Assembly: GCA_903927345.1 (NCBI GenBank)
Contig: CAIYMO010000055.1
Location: forward strand, 62,001 to 126,000
Direction: 5' to 3'
Length of the DNA: 64,000 bases
Origin: an uncultured Armatimonadota bacterium
Lineage (GTDB): Bacteria > Armatimonadota > Fimbriimonadia > Fimbriimonadales > Fimbriimonadaceae
Each line of letters starts with the position of its first letter. The first letter of the stretch is position 1. Below the pieces are notes generated by a model that was not told where the DNA came from, ran no database searches, and saw nothing but the letters and a program-made list of their open reading frames with translations. Made by a program: the position numbers and the translations under genes. This document shows positions 51,548 to 59,477 of the stretch, piece by piece.

Positions 51548-52725
51548 TGCTGGACGTCGACAGCGGCGCAGTATACGAAATCGCGAAGTACCCACGTTCG
51601 GGGGTACTTCGCGATCTGCATTTACGCCCTCTTGCCGCCGAGCTCAGCAGGGATCCCGGTTGGGAATCAGGCGGTAAGCCAGGCACGGTTGCCGTTGCTG
51701 TTCCTTCGGGGGCAAAGACCGCGAGCCTCGTTGGAATTTTTGCGCTTGGTGCGGACCGAAAGGGTTCGGTCGGTGCGTCAATCGTCGTGCTGGGTTCAGC
51801 AGGTGAGTTGCGACGAGAGAACCTGGTGGCGGGACGTCACTATCGAGACGCATCGGGAACGGAACTCCTAGAGTTTGAGCTCGCTCCAGATTGTCGACTG
51901 GCGACGGTGGGCTGCGCGCTTCTTGGTGGGACTCGGGTTCGTTTAGACGTTATCGAGCTTCAGCTTCCTGCTGGCGCAGAGCGCTTGGTGTTCCAAGCCT
52001 CTAGTGATTCGGCTAATTTCGTTGTCTTCGACATTGTCTTTGAAGTCGCTGCGGTGGCGGGTCGGTGTCCGTTCCATACCGGTTCGGGCGGCGTCTCTCT
52101 TGCAGAGCTCGGGGGCATTGTTCGCATGAGAGATCGGGTGCGATTCGGACAGGCGATGGACCAGCTGATCGCCGCCTTGGATAAGTCGCCCGATCTCGAA
52201 GAAGCCCGAAGCGAGGCCCTGACCTTTTTGGCAATCGTGACGGCGGGAATGCTTGAGGCCGGGGGAGACCGGTCACTGCACCGCGTCCAACTTGAGGCGG
52301 CACGCCGGTTTGATCAGGTGACCTCAACCGCGGATCTGAAGCAGTCGGCAAAGGAGATGGTCGACAAGGTCGTTGGATCGTGGCTTTACAGTGAAGAGAT
52401 ACAGCCCCAGATTATCGACCGGGCGCTAAGCCTGGTGGATCGCAACTATGCGAAAGAGATCACGGACGACTACGTCGCCGGCAAGGTTGGGATGAGCACG
52501 TCCCACTTCCGATATCTGTTCAAGCAGTCGGTTGGTCAGCCGTTCCATAAGTATCTCGTCGCGACTCGCCTGGAGAAGGCACGGATGATGCTTGAGCAAG
52601 GGCAAGGATCGGTTTCTGAGATTGGTGTGTCGGTAGGGTTCTCCAGCTTGGCGACATTCTCACGCGCGTTTGCTCAACGATTTGGCATGTCGCCGAGCGA
52701 TTTCAAGAAGGTGCGGGGACTGTGA
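51547..52725 (+). CDS. AraC-family transcriptional regulator
   Basis: A 392-aa regulator. The C-terminal AraC/XylS double HTH spans about 290-392: LSLVDRNYAKEITDDYVAGK, VGMSTSHFRYLFKQSVGQPF and EIGVSVGFSSLATFSRAFAQ. The first 280 residues are not a cupin that I recognise; they are beta-rich up to about 190 and helical afterwards. The ATG shares one base with the stop of the binding-protein gene, and its stop overlaps the ATPase start. This suggests that it senses or controls transport of the same compound. Confidence 0.83.
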   Translation: MLDVDSGAVYEIAKYPRSGVLRDLHLRPLAAELSRDPGWESGGKPGTVAVAVPSGAKTASLVGIFALGADRKGSVGASIVVLGSAGELRRENLVAGRHYRDASGTELLEFELAPDCRLATVGCALLGGTRVRLDVIELQLPAGAERLVFQASSDSANFVVFDIVFEVAAVAGRCPFHTGSGGVSLAELGGIVRMRDRVRFGQAMDQLIAALDKSPDLEEARSEALTFLAIVTAGMLEAGGDRSLHRVQLEAARRFDQVTSTADLKQSAKEMVDKVVGSWLYSEEIQPQIIDRALSLVDRNYAKEITDDYVAGKVGMSTSHFRYLFKQSVGQPFHKYLVATRLEKARMMLEQGQGSVSEIGVSVGFSSLATFSRAFAQRFGMSPSDFKKVRGL

Positions 52726-53450
52726 TCGACGTTTCTGGCCTGAGTCAGACCTTTGGCAAGAAGCAGGTTCTGAAGGAAATCTCGTTCTCGGTTGGCAAAG
52801 GCGAAGTCCTTGCTGTCATGGGAAGTAGCGGCGGTGGCAAAACTACGCTGCTGAGATGCATTGCGGGGCTGATTCAATCGACTTCGGGGTCGGTTCAGGT
52901 TGATGGGATTGAGGTTCGGAAGGATCCGGAAGCGGCTCGGCGGCGAATGGGAATGGTTTTCCAGGGTGCCGCGCTGTTCGACTACCTAAACGTTGAACAA
53001 AACGTCCTCTTCGGGGTGGGACGCCATCTCAAGCTGAACAGTAAGGACGAGCGGGCGTTGCTAAAGGATTCTTTGGCGCGCGTCGGGCTTTCGGGGAACG
53101 AACACTTGTTCCCAAGCGAGCTGAGCGGGGGGATGCGCAAGAGGGTAGGCATGGCACGGGCAATCGCGCTGTCTCCATCGATCATGCTGTACGACGAGCC
53201 CACCACTGGACTCGATCCGATCACAACTTATCAGATCGATGAGCTGATCTCTCAGCTTCGCCGAGAACTGGGTGTGACAAGCCTTCTCGTAAGCCACGAT
53301 TTAATGAGTGTTCGCCGGGTTAGCGATCGTGTTGCCTTCCTTCATCAGGGTGAGTTAGTGTTCCTTGGGACTCCCGATCAATTCCTCGAATCTGAGCATC
53401 CCGCGATCCAAGAACTGGTGACAAAGACCCAGGCCGCGACCCTTCACTAA
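52722..53450 (+). CDS. ABC transporter ATPase, MlaF-like
   Basis: A 242-aa ATP-binding subunit. Walker A is GSSGGGKTT (34-42), the signature is LSGGMRKR and Walker B/D-loop is LYDEPTTGLDP. The MRKR signature variant with the preceding FPSEL and the GMVFQGAALFDYLNVEQNV Q-loop is typical of the Mla/Ttg2 (lipid-asymmetry) ATPase group. No permease (mlaE) or MCE-domain gene is adjacent. It starts at GTG in a GTGA overlap with the AraC-type gene. Function with an unlinked permease is inferred. Confidence 0.85.
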   Translation: MIDVSGLSQTFGKKQVLKEISFSVGKGEVLAVMGSSGGGKTTLLRCIAGLIQSTSGSVQVDGIEVRKDPEAARRRMGMVFQGAALFDYLNVEQNVLFGVGRHLKLNSKDERALLKDSLARVGLSGNEHLFPSELSGGMRKRVGMARAIALSPSIMLYDEPTTGLDPITTYQIDELISQLRRELGVTSLLVSHDLMSVRRVSDRVAFLHQGELVFLGTPDQFLESEHPAIQELVTKTQAATLH

Positions 53451-53513
53451 ACATTTTCGCGGCACCTTCGTTTTGCCAAACATTGCCCGGTTTGAAACGG
53501 GAGAGAGAACACT

Positions 53514-53972
53514 ATGAAGAAGTCGCTGAAAACCATTCTCGTCGCCGCCCTGTTCGCAGGAGCTACGGTCACCGCTTACGCTCAAGCGGCTGGAACCACT
53601 GGGACCCAGACTCCTCCTCCAACCAAGGGCGGTGCTAAGCAAGGCAAACAAGGTCGTACTGCAAAGGCAGATCCAATGCTCATGCTCAAGCGAGACACCG
53701 AAGTACTTGAGAAGCTGAGCCTCACCGACGAGCAGAAGAGCGGAGTCAAGAAGCTCAAGTCCGAAACTGAAGCGAAGCTCAAAGAACTGATGAAGGGCAA
53801 GACCAAGGGAGATGACCGAGCCGCGATGCGCACGAAGGTCAAGGAAGCGGTCGAAGCCTACAAGAAAGGACTTGAGGGCATCCTTACTCCAGTCCAGTAC
53901 GCCGACTACGAGAAGGGAATGAAGGCCCTCACAAAGAAGGCAAAAGACAAGAAAGACGGCGGCTCCAACTAA
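53514..53972 (+). CDS. Secreted Lys-rich Spy-like protein 1
   Basis: A 152-aa exported protein. Signal peptide MKKSLKTILVAALFAGATVT with cut near AYAQA. A Gly/Thr/Lys-rich linker follows, then a helical region with LEKLSLTDEQKSGVKKLKSE and VQYADYEKGMKALTKKAKDK, the spacing seen in Spy/CpxP-like chaperones (LTxxQ). The ribosome site GGGAGAGAG is strong. An intrinsic terminator follows the stop. It is paralogous by eye to the next gene. Confidence 0.65.
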   Translation: MKKSLKTILVAALFAGATVTAYAQAAGTTGTQTPPPTKGGAKQGKQGRTAKADPMLMLKRDTEVLEKLSLTDEQKSGVKKLKSETEAKLKELMKGKTKGDDRAAMRTKVKEAVEAYKKGLEGILTPVQYADYEKGMKALTKKAKDKKDGGSN

Positions 53973-53995
53973 GTCGCTCTGGCTAACTCACTCTG

Positions 53996-54031
53996 AACAC
54001 CCCTGAGATGAATCTTTTCAGGGGTGTTTTT
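53996..54031 (+). terminator. Intrinsic terminator after Spy-like gene 1
   Basis: The stem AACACCCCTGA/TCAGGGGTGTT (53996-54006 with 54018-54028) is followed by TTT. Confidence 0.85.
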
Positions 54032-54162
54032 GCGTCTGATGCTAGGGTTAGTCACAAAGACCCAAAGAATCGAAGTTAGGCGCGCCCTACTGAACTAAGA
54101 ACCGTTGGTAGCGTTAAAACGTACATCGATCCATTTCCAATAGGGGAGATAGAAGGAAACTA

Positions 54163-54708
54163 ATGAAAAAGATGATCCGAAATTTTGTCGCTGTTGCCGT
54201 AATGTCGGCTCTGACTGTATCAGTCTTCGCCCAAGGCGCAGGTCCTGGCGGCGGTAAGGGGCAAGCTGGCGGTCGACCTGGTCAAGGCGGTCCTGGTGCT
54301 GGCGGCGGAATGCGACGCGGTCCTGGAATGATGATGGGCATGGACAGCGAGATCCTCGCTAAGCTCAAGCTCAGCAAGCCTCAGATGGACGCGGTTAAGA
54401 AGGTCAAAGAAGAGACCAAGAAGAAGATGGATGCTCTTCGAGCTTCGATGCCAAAGCCAAAGGAAGGCGAGCGACCGAAGATGGATCCAGGCATGCGCGA
54501 TAAGTTCAAGAGTCTGATGGACGGCTACCAGGCTGGCATGAAGAAGGCAATGGGCGACAAGAAGTTTGCCGAGTATGAAAAGGCTCTCAAAGAGATGCGT
54601 GCGAAAAGCGGCTTCGGCGGCGGGCGCCCAGGCGCTGGTGGTCCAGGAGCTGGTGGCCCAGGCGCAGCTACTGGAAAAGGCGCTGGTAAGGGACGCGGCG
54701 GAAACTAA
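54163..54708 (+). CDS. Secreted Gly/Met-rich Spy-like protein 2
   Basis: A 181-aa exported protein with a signal peptide (MKKMIRNFVAVAVMSALTVS, cut near VFAQG). A Gly/Pro/Arg linker (PGGGKGQAGGRPGQGG) precedes a Met-rich part (RRGPGMMMGMDSEI). The helical core LAKLKLSKPQMDAVKKVKEE and KKFAEYEKALKEMRAKS align with the neighbour's core. It ends in a second Gly/Ala-rich tail. The Met content might bind copper, but this is not shown. A clear ribosome site and its own terminator are present. Confidence 0.65.
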   Translation: MKKMIRNFVAVAVMSALTVSVFAQGAGPGGGKGQAGGRPGQGGPGAGGGMRRGPGMMMGMDSEILAKLKLSKPQMDAVKKVKEETKKKMDALRASMPKPKEGERPKMDPGMRDKFKSLMDGYQAGMKKAMGDKKFAEYEKALKEMRAKSGFGGGRPGAGGPGAGGPGAATGKGAGKGRGGN

Positions 54709-54724
54709 GGTTCCGGGTCTAGAT

Positions 54725-54763
54725 AAAACGGTAGCTTGTCGAAAGGCAAGCTACCGTTTTGTT
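54725..54763 (+). terminator. Intrinsic terminator after Spy-like gene 2
   Basis: A 14-bp stem AAAACGGTAGCTTG/CAAGCTACCGTTTT (54725-54738 with 54747-54760) is followed by GTTGTTTG. It also lies 20 bases before the stop of the minus-strand gene, so it may serve both. Confidence 0.8.
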
Positions 54764-54779
54764 GTTTGTCAGCGCTTGT

Positions 54780-55358
54780 TTAAAAGCTGATGCCGACCGG
54801 GGTTTCGGGCATGTGCTGGTATGCGGAGTATCGGCGAATCCACTGTCCTTGGATTTCGGCATCTCCCACGGTGCCCTCTGCACAGTCATAAAACACCGAC
54901 TTAGAGCATTCGTATTCGAGCGAGCCTTCACCTGGACTGGTCATGCGGACGAAGAAGCGCAGGTCGTGGTGGCTATCAAACTGGGTTTCGTTGCTGACGT
55001 AGTTGCCGTTGGAGTCGATCCCGTACCGGGCAATAATCCTCGCTCGGTTGAGCAGGCGTGGGATGCCGAGATTCTTCTTCTTGTCCTCCATGATTCCGTA
55101 AACGAATCCACCGAGGGTGATGCAGACTCCGACGACGATACCGGCCATCGCAATTCCGACAAGAATCCGCGTGGTGAGGCTCTGGGTTTGGAGGAAGACT
55201 GGATTACTCGCATCGCCCGTCATCAGGAGCCTTCCCGCTTCGAGGAAGTAGATCCCGACTCCAGACAGGGCACTGAAACAGAGCCCGCCGACGATGATGA
55301 ACCCCAGCTGTTTCTGCTTGTGGTTGTCGATCTCTTCAGTTGTAAACCAGCGCATCAT
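54780..55358 (-). CDS. Two-helix membrane protein of unknown function
   Basis: A 192-aa protein from the ATG at 55358, with GGAG 4 bases upstream; a second ATG follows at 55355. Two transmembrane helices (FIIVGGLCFSALSGVGIYF; ILVGIAMAGIVVGVCITLGG) are separated by a 30-residue loop. The C-terminal half is soluble and charged, with HH, Cys and Trp residues (YECSKSVFYDCAEG). It is last on a minus-strand run after trpB and leuB. I recognise no family. Confidence 0.55.
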   Translation of the reverse strand: MMRWFTTEEIDNHKQKQLGFIIVGGLCFSALSGVGIYFLEAGRLLMTGDASNPVFLQTQSLTTRILVGIAMAGIVVGVCITLGGFVYGIMEDKKKNLGIPRLLNRARIIARYGIDSNGNYVSNETQFDSHHDLRFFVRMTSPGEGSLEYECSKSVFYDCAEGTVGDAEIQGQWIRRYSAYQHMPETPVGISF

Positions 55359-55436
55359 GTCTCTCCGCTTAAATCTTACGGACAAATGGAGTTAATGATG
55401 TTTGGGTTTTGTTTGGAGAGGACGAAACGGTTGGGA

Positions 55437-56618
55437 TCAGAGCTTTAGAAGGCCGGCGACCGTAACCATGTCTTTGTCTCCTCGGCCCGACATATTGACG
55501 ATGACGCGCTCGCCTGGCTTGAACAATCCAGGGATCTTGAGGGCGGCAAATGCGTGAGCCGTTTCCAGAGCACAGATCAAACCTTCACGGTGGGCCACCC
55601 ATTGGAGGGCATCCAAAGCTTCTTCGTCGGTGACGGCAACGTACTCGGCACGACCGAGGTCTTTCAGGTACGAGTGCTCCGCGCCGACGCCGGGGTAGTC
55701 CAGTCCAGCCGACACCGAGTGTGTGCCGATGACCTGTCCATCGTCGTCTTGCATCAAGTAGCTGTAGGAGCCGTGGAGAACACCCGGAGAACCGGCGGTG
55801 AGCGGTGCTGCGTGAGCTCCTGAAGTCAGTCCGCGACCTCCCGCTTCGACCCCAACCATTCGTGTCGAGTCGTCGCCGTAGAATCCGGCGAAGAAGCCGA
55901 TGGCGTTGCTTCCTCCACCAACGCAAGCAATGACGGCATCTGGGGTGAGAGCGTAGCGCTCGAAGTATTGAGCTCGTGCTTCGTCACCAATTACGCGCTG
56001 GAACTCACGCACCATGTAGGGGTAAGGGTGGGGACCCGCAGCGGTGCCGATGATGTAGTGGGTGGAGTCTACGTTGGTGACCCAATCGCGCATTGCCTCA
56101 TTGAGGGCGTCTTTGAGGGTCTTGGTGCCGCTGGAGACCGGGTTGACCTTTGCTCCGAGGAGCTTCATGCGGAAGACGTTGAGCATCTGGCGCTCGATAT
56201 CTTCCTCGCCCATGTACACCTCGCATTCGAGGCCGAGAAGTGCGCAGACGGTTGCGGTGGCTACGCCGTGTTGTCCGGCACCAGTTTCGGCGATGATCCG
56301 CTTCTTGCCCATTCGGACTGCGAGAAGCGCTTGGCCGAGCGCGTTATTAATCTTGTGTGCGCCGGTGTGATTGAGATCTTCACGCTTGATCGTAACATGA
56401 AGACCTGTATCCTCCGAGAGTCGCTTGGCTTCGGTCAACGGGTTCGGTCGGCCAACGTACTCGCGGAGGAGGTCGTTAAATTCGGTGCGGAACGCAGTGT
56501 CCTGCCACGCCTTCTCGAAATCAGCATCAAGCTGTTCGAGGGCAGGCATCAATGTCTCAGGCACAAATCGCCCGCCAAACGCGCCAAAGCGGCCACGAGC
56601 GTCAGGTTTGGTTTCCAC
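55437..56618 (-). CDS. trpB: Tryptophan synthase beta subunit
   Basis: The 393-aa PLP enzyme that condenses indole and serine to tryptophan. It begins with [20 protein letters not shown]; the PLP lysine K89 lies in [12 protein letters not shown]. Also visible are [20 protein letters not shown], the phosphate-binding [10 protein letters not shown] and the serine-site [11 protein letters not shown]. It is a normal-length TrpB1 type. trpA is not adjacent. It lies 80 bases downstream of leuB on the same strand, an unusual Trp-Leu pairing. Confidence 0.95.
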   Translation of the reverse strand: METKPDARGRFGAFGGRFVPETLMPALEQLDADFEKAWQDTAFRTEFNDLLREYVGRPNPLTEAKRLSEDTGLHVTIKREDLNHTGAHKINNALGQALLAVRMGKKRIIAETGAGQHGVATATVCALLGLECEVYMGEEDIERQMLNVFRMKLLGAKVNPVSSGTKTLKDALNEAMRDWVTNVDSTHYIIGTAAGPHPYPYMVREFQRVIGDEARAQYFERYALTPDAVIACVGGGSNAIGFFAGFYGDDSTRMVGVEAGGRGLTSGAHAAPLTAGSPGVLHGSYSYLMQDDDGQVIGTHSVSAGLDYPGVGAEHSYLKDLGRAEYVAVTDEEALDALQWVAHREGLICALETAHAFAALKIPGLFKPGERVIVNMSGRGDKDMVTVAGLLKL

Positions 56619-56698
56619 AAACCTAGTCTACAGTCTCAGAAGCAAACTCTTCAGCAGGCGAATTGACTAACCCGCGAAAAACCTCCCAAGACTGCAGG

Positions 56699-57766
56699 CT
56701 AGACCGCCGCCGCAATCGCGTCGCCAAGCTTCGACGTGCTAACCAGCTGGCACCCAGGCTCAAAAATGTCAGCGGTGCGGAGGCCGCTCTCAAGAACCTT
56801 GTTGCAAGCGTCTTCGATCCGCTTGGCGCCTTCCAGGTCGCCGAAGGTGTATTGCAACATCATTGCGGCACTGAGAATGGTCGCGACGGGGTTTGCCCGT
56901 CCTTGCCCAGCGATGTCGGGAGCGGAGCCGTGGACAGGCTCATAAAGTCCGAACGGCTTGTCGCCTTTGGCATCGCTGAGAGAAGCCGACGGAAGCAGAC
57001 CGAGAGATCCGGTGATCATTGACGCTTCATCGGACAAAATGTCGCCAAACATGTTTTCGGTCAGGATGACATCGAACTGACGTGGATCGCGGATGAGCTG
57101 CATCGCACAGTTGTCGACCAACATATGCGTGACTTTGACGTCAGGATTCTTCGCGGCGAGTTCGGTGACGACTTCGCGCCAGAGTCGCGACGTCTCAAGG
57201 ACGTTAGCTTTATCAACGCTGACGACTTCGTGTCGTCGTGCTCGGGCGACGTCGAAGGCATTGAGAGTAATGCGCTCGATTTCGGCTCGGGAGTAGGTGC
57301 AGGTGTCAACGGCGATTGTTCCGTTTTCTCGTCTCTCCCGAGGAGTTCCGAAGTAGATTCCTCCGGTCAACTCTCGGACGACGCAGAGGTCGATCATGCC
57401 GTGGTCACCTTTGAGGGGGGAGGCGGTAAGCAACGCCTTCATTGTCTTCGCGGGTCGGACGTTTGCATAAAGGTTTAGTTCAGAGCGAAGAGCAAGCAGC
57501 GCGCCGACTTCAGGTCGAAGCGTGGTGGGCTGGATATTGTCCCACTTAGGGCCGCCGACTGCGCCCATCAGAGCCGCATCCGCTTCTCGGCAAAGGTCAA
57601 GAGTGCTTGCGGGGAGGGGGTGACCGGTCTGGTCATAGGCAATTCCGCCAATCAGAGCTTCTTCGAACTCGAAGTCAGAGGAAACGGCTCGGACGACCTT
57701 AACCGCCTCGGCTACGACCTCCGGTCCAATCCCATCACCCGGCAAAACCGCAACTTTGAACGCCAT
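56699..57766 (-). CDS. leuB: 3-isopropylmalate dehydrogenase
   Basis: A 355-aa NAD-dependent enzyme that oxidises and decarboxylates 3-isopropylmalate in leucine synthesis. [20 protein letters not shown] is the N-terminal signature. [11 protein letters not shown] and the metal-binding [20 protein letters not shown] with [15 protein letters not shown] are diagnostic. The ATG at 57766 comes 19 bases after an intrinsic terminator and has no Shine-Dalgarno. leuC and leuD are not adjacent. Confidence 0.95.
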   Translation of the reverse strand: MAFKVAVLPGDGIGPEVVAEAVKVVRAVSSDFEFEEALIGGIAYDQTGHPLPASTLDLCREADAALMGAVGGPKWDNIQPTTLRPEVGALLALRSELNLYANVRPAKTMKALLTASPLKGDHGMIDLCVVRELTGGIYFGTPRERRENGTIAVDTCTYSRAEIERITLNAFDVARARRHEVVSVDKANVLETSRLWREVVTELAAKNPDVKVTHMLVDNCAMQLIRDPRQFDVILTENMFGDILSDEASMITGSLGLLPSASLSDAKGDKPFGLYEPVHGSAPDIAGQGRANPVATILSAAMMLQYTFGDLEGAKRIEDACNKVLESGLRTADIFEPGCQLVSTSKLGDAIAAAV

Positions 57767-57785
57767 TGTAATTGTAATTATGAAC

Positions 57786-57817
57786 AAAAAAGGCGGCTCC
57801 GGTTTCCCGGAGCCGCC
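57786..57817 (-). terminator. Intrinsic terminator between the DUF4382-like gene and leuB
   Basis: A perfect 11-bp stem GGCGGCTCCGG/CCGGAGCCGCC (57792-57802 with 57807-57817), 4-base loop, is followed on the minus strand by TTTTTTG. The leuB ATG is 19 bases further on, leaving no room for a separate promoter after the T-run. Confidence 0.85.
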
Positions 57818-57836
57818 ATTTCCACTTAGGCTGAGC

Positions 57837-59252
57837 TTAGTTGTTTCCGCCGCTCGCCTTCAGTTCGGCTTTACCGGGGCTGAAGAGGCCATCTTTGTAG
57901 ATTCCTTCGACTTTAACGACCTTGCTTCCCGTTGCGAGCGCTTCGAAGAAGGCTGCCTTGGTCATTGAGTTACCGTTGGTGTTCTTGTACCTTGTGGCAG
58001 TGCTCACTTTAACGGGCACCAACCCAGACTCAGGTGCATCGAAGCCTTCGTGCTCGCTAATTTGGATGGAGAAAGTTCCTGCCTCAGCATCAGGTACCGA
58101 GCTCGTTCCCTTAGCCTCATCTCCGCCGAGCTCAGACTCGTTTTCGATGTGAACACTCTTTGCGGTGATCGTGTTGGTTGACGACGAGTAAACGCCTTCG
58201 ACTTCAACCACTGCGTTTGCTCCGGCTGCGGTGAGCGCAGCGTAGAACTGAGCAGACGTTAGGGTTGATCCGTGGTTGCCTCGGAATCGAGTTGTGGTGC
58301 TGTTCGTTACGACCGAAACCTTTTCGCCTTGTGGAGCAAATCCTCGGGTGTACTTCGGTGCGACGTCGAACGAGTTGGAGAGCTCAACAATATTAGAAGC
58401 CGCTCCGATAGCCTTCGCCTCGTCTTCAAACTCACTTTCGAGCTTGATGACTCGAGCGCTGACCGTCTTGGTGACTGGGTTATAGTCGCCATACACTTCG
58501 GCCTTAAGGCCGTTTGCGAGTGCCGACGCTCCGTCTCCAACAATGGAGGTATTCGCATCGGTTGCTACCGTCAGGGTTCCGCCGGTGCGGAGACCGAGAA
58601 GGAAGGTTTGGGTTGGGGAAGTACCCGAAAGGTCTCGGACGAGGCCCTTGAACTCGAATCGCTCGTGTCGGGCTGAATCATCCAAACCGGTGCCTGGGTG
58701 AACTGCGAGGACAGGAGTGACCACGCCGCCGACGAAGGTCCAGTTGCGAAGGTCAAAGTCGATTGCGACTCGGGTTGCGCGTGGAACAACTAGGGCAGGG
58801 GAAAGATTGATTTCCAGCTTGGATCGACCTGCGGTGCTGTCGTCCATCGAGGCAGGGAAGTTGCCGGTTGAGCTGGTGCCAGAAGGCGAAGCAACGAGGG
58901 TAACTGACTTATCAAGAACAAATTCGATCTTGTTGTAGGTGCCATCGGCGAGAACGCCAGGAGCGAGCAAGAGGAACTTGGAAGCGCCGTCGTTGAGCTG
59001 CCGAAGGTTAATCGTGGTTCCGTCCACGCTATCAAAAAGCGTTGTGGATGCGCCGGCAGAATTCTTGATCTGCGCTTTGTAAACCTTCACCCACACGCCG
59101 CTGTATCCGGTGTGGAGGTCATCAGTGACGAAGAGCTGGAAGTTGCCTGTCCCACCGGATGATGAGGAAGCCCCTCCGCAACCCAGAGCGCCAAGGAGCA
59201 CGCTCATGGCGAGTGTTATTGCGAGGCAAAGTTGGATTATTCGAGTTTTCAT
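57837..59252 (-). CDS. Lipoprotein with DUF4382-like and DUF5666-like regions
   Basis: A 471-aa exported lipoprotein. The ATG at 59252 has GAGGGGA just upstream, and the lipobox is LGALGC. Residues 35-185 resemble DUF4382 ([32 protein letters not shown]). Later parts carry beta repeats of DUF5666 type ([10 protein letters not shown]...; [40 protein letters not shown]). The function is unknown. Similar proteins are often paired with envelope stress systems. Confidence 0.7.
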   Translation of the reverse strand: MKTRIIQLCLAITLAMSVLLGALGCGGASSSSGGTGNFQLFVTDDLHTGYSGVWVKVYKAQIKNSAGASTTLFDSVDGTTINLRQLNDGASKFLLLAPGVLADGTYNKIEFVLDKSVTLVASPSGTSSTGNFPASMDDSTAGRSKLEINLSPALVVPRATRVAIDFDLRNWTFVGGVVTPVLAVHPGTGLDDSARHERFEFKGLVRDLSGTSPTQTFLLGLRTGGTLTVATDANTSIVGDGASALANGLKAEVYGDYNPVTKTVSARVIKLESEFEDEAKAIGAASNIVELSNSFDVAPKYTRGFAPQGEKVSVVTNSTTTRFRGNHGSTLTSAQFYAALTAAGANAVVEVEGVYSSSTNTITAKSVHIENESELGGDEAKGTSSVPDAEAGTFSIQISEHEGFDAPESGLVPVKVSTATRYKNTNGNSMTKAAFFEALATGSKVVKVEGIYKDGLFSPGKAELKASGGNN

Positions 59253-59465
59253 TGGTCCCCTCAGGGTTAGTATGGGCTCTGATTGTTGTTCCACAATCCG
59301 GGCACTCTTTAATGAGAGTCTTGTGTGGTGTGTTAATACCTCGTGTAGGTCAAAAGTCCTGAACCTGGTCTTTTAACGGGGCTCATGACTCGGGCTAAAT
59401 CCAGATCCTTCACTGTGATCAGAGCCTTGGCGGGAACGATGCGAGGAGCAATTTCGTGAAAGGAA

Positions 59466-59471
59466 TATAAT
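59466..59471 (+). promoter_or_regulatory. Perfect -10 box, probable leaderless promoter
   Basis: TATAAT ends 7 bases before the ATG at 59478, so transcription would start at or beside the start codon. No good -35 hexamer is seen at 16-18 bases; upstream activation or a weaker element is possible. The surrounding 225-base gap (59253-59477) shows nothing else. Confidence 0.5.
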
Positions 59472-59477
59472 GACAAC

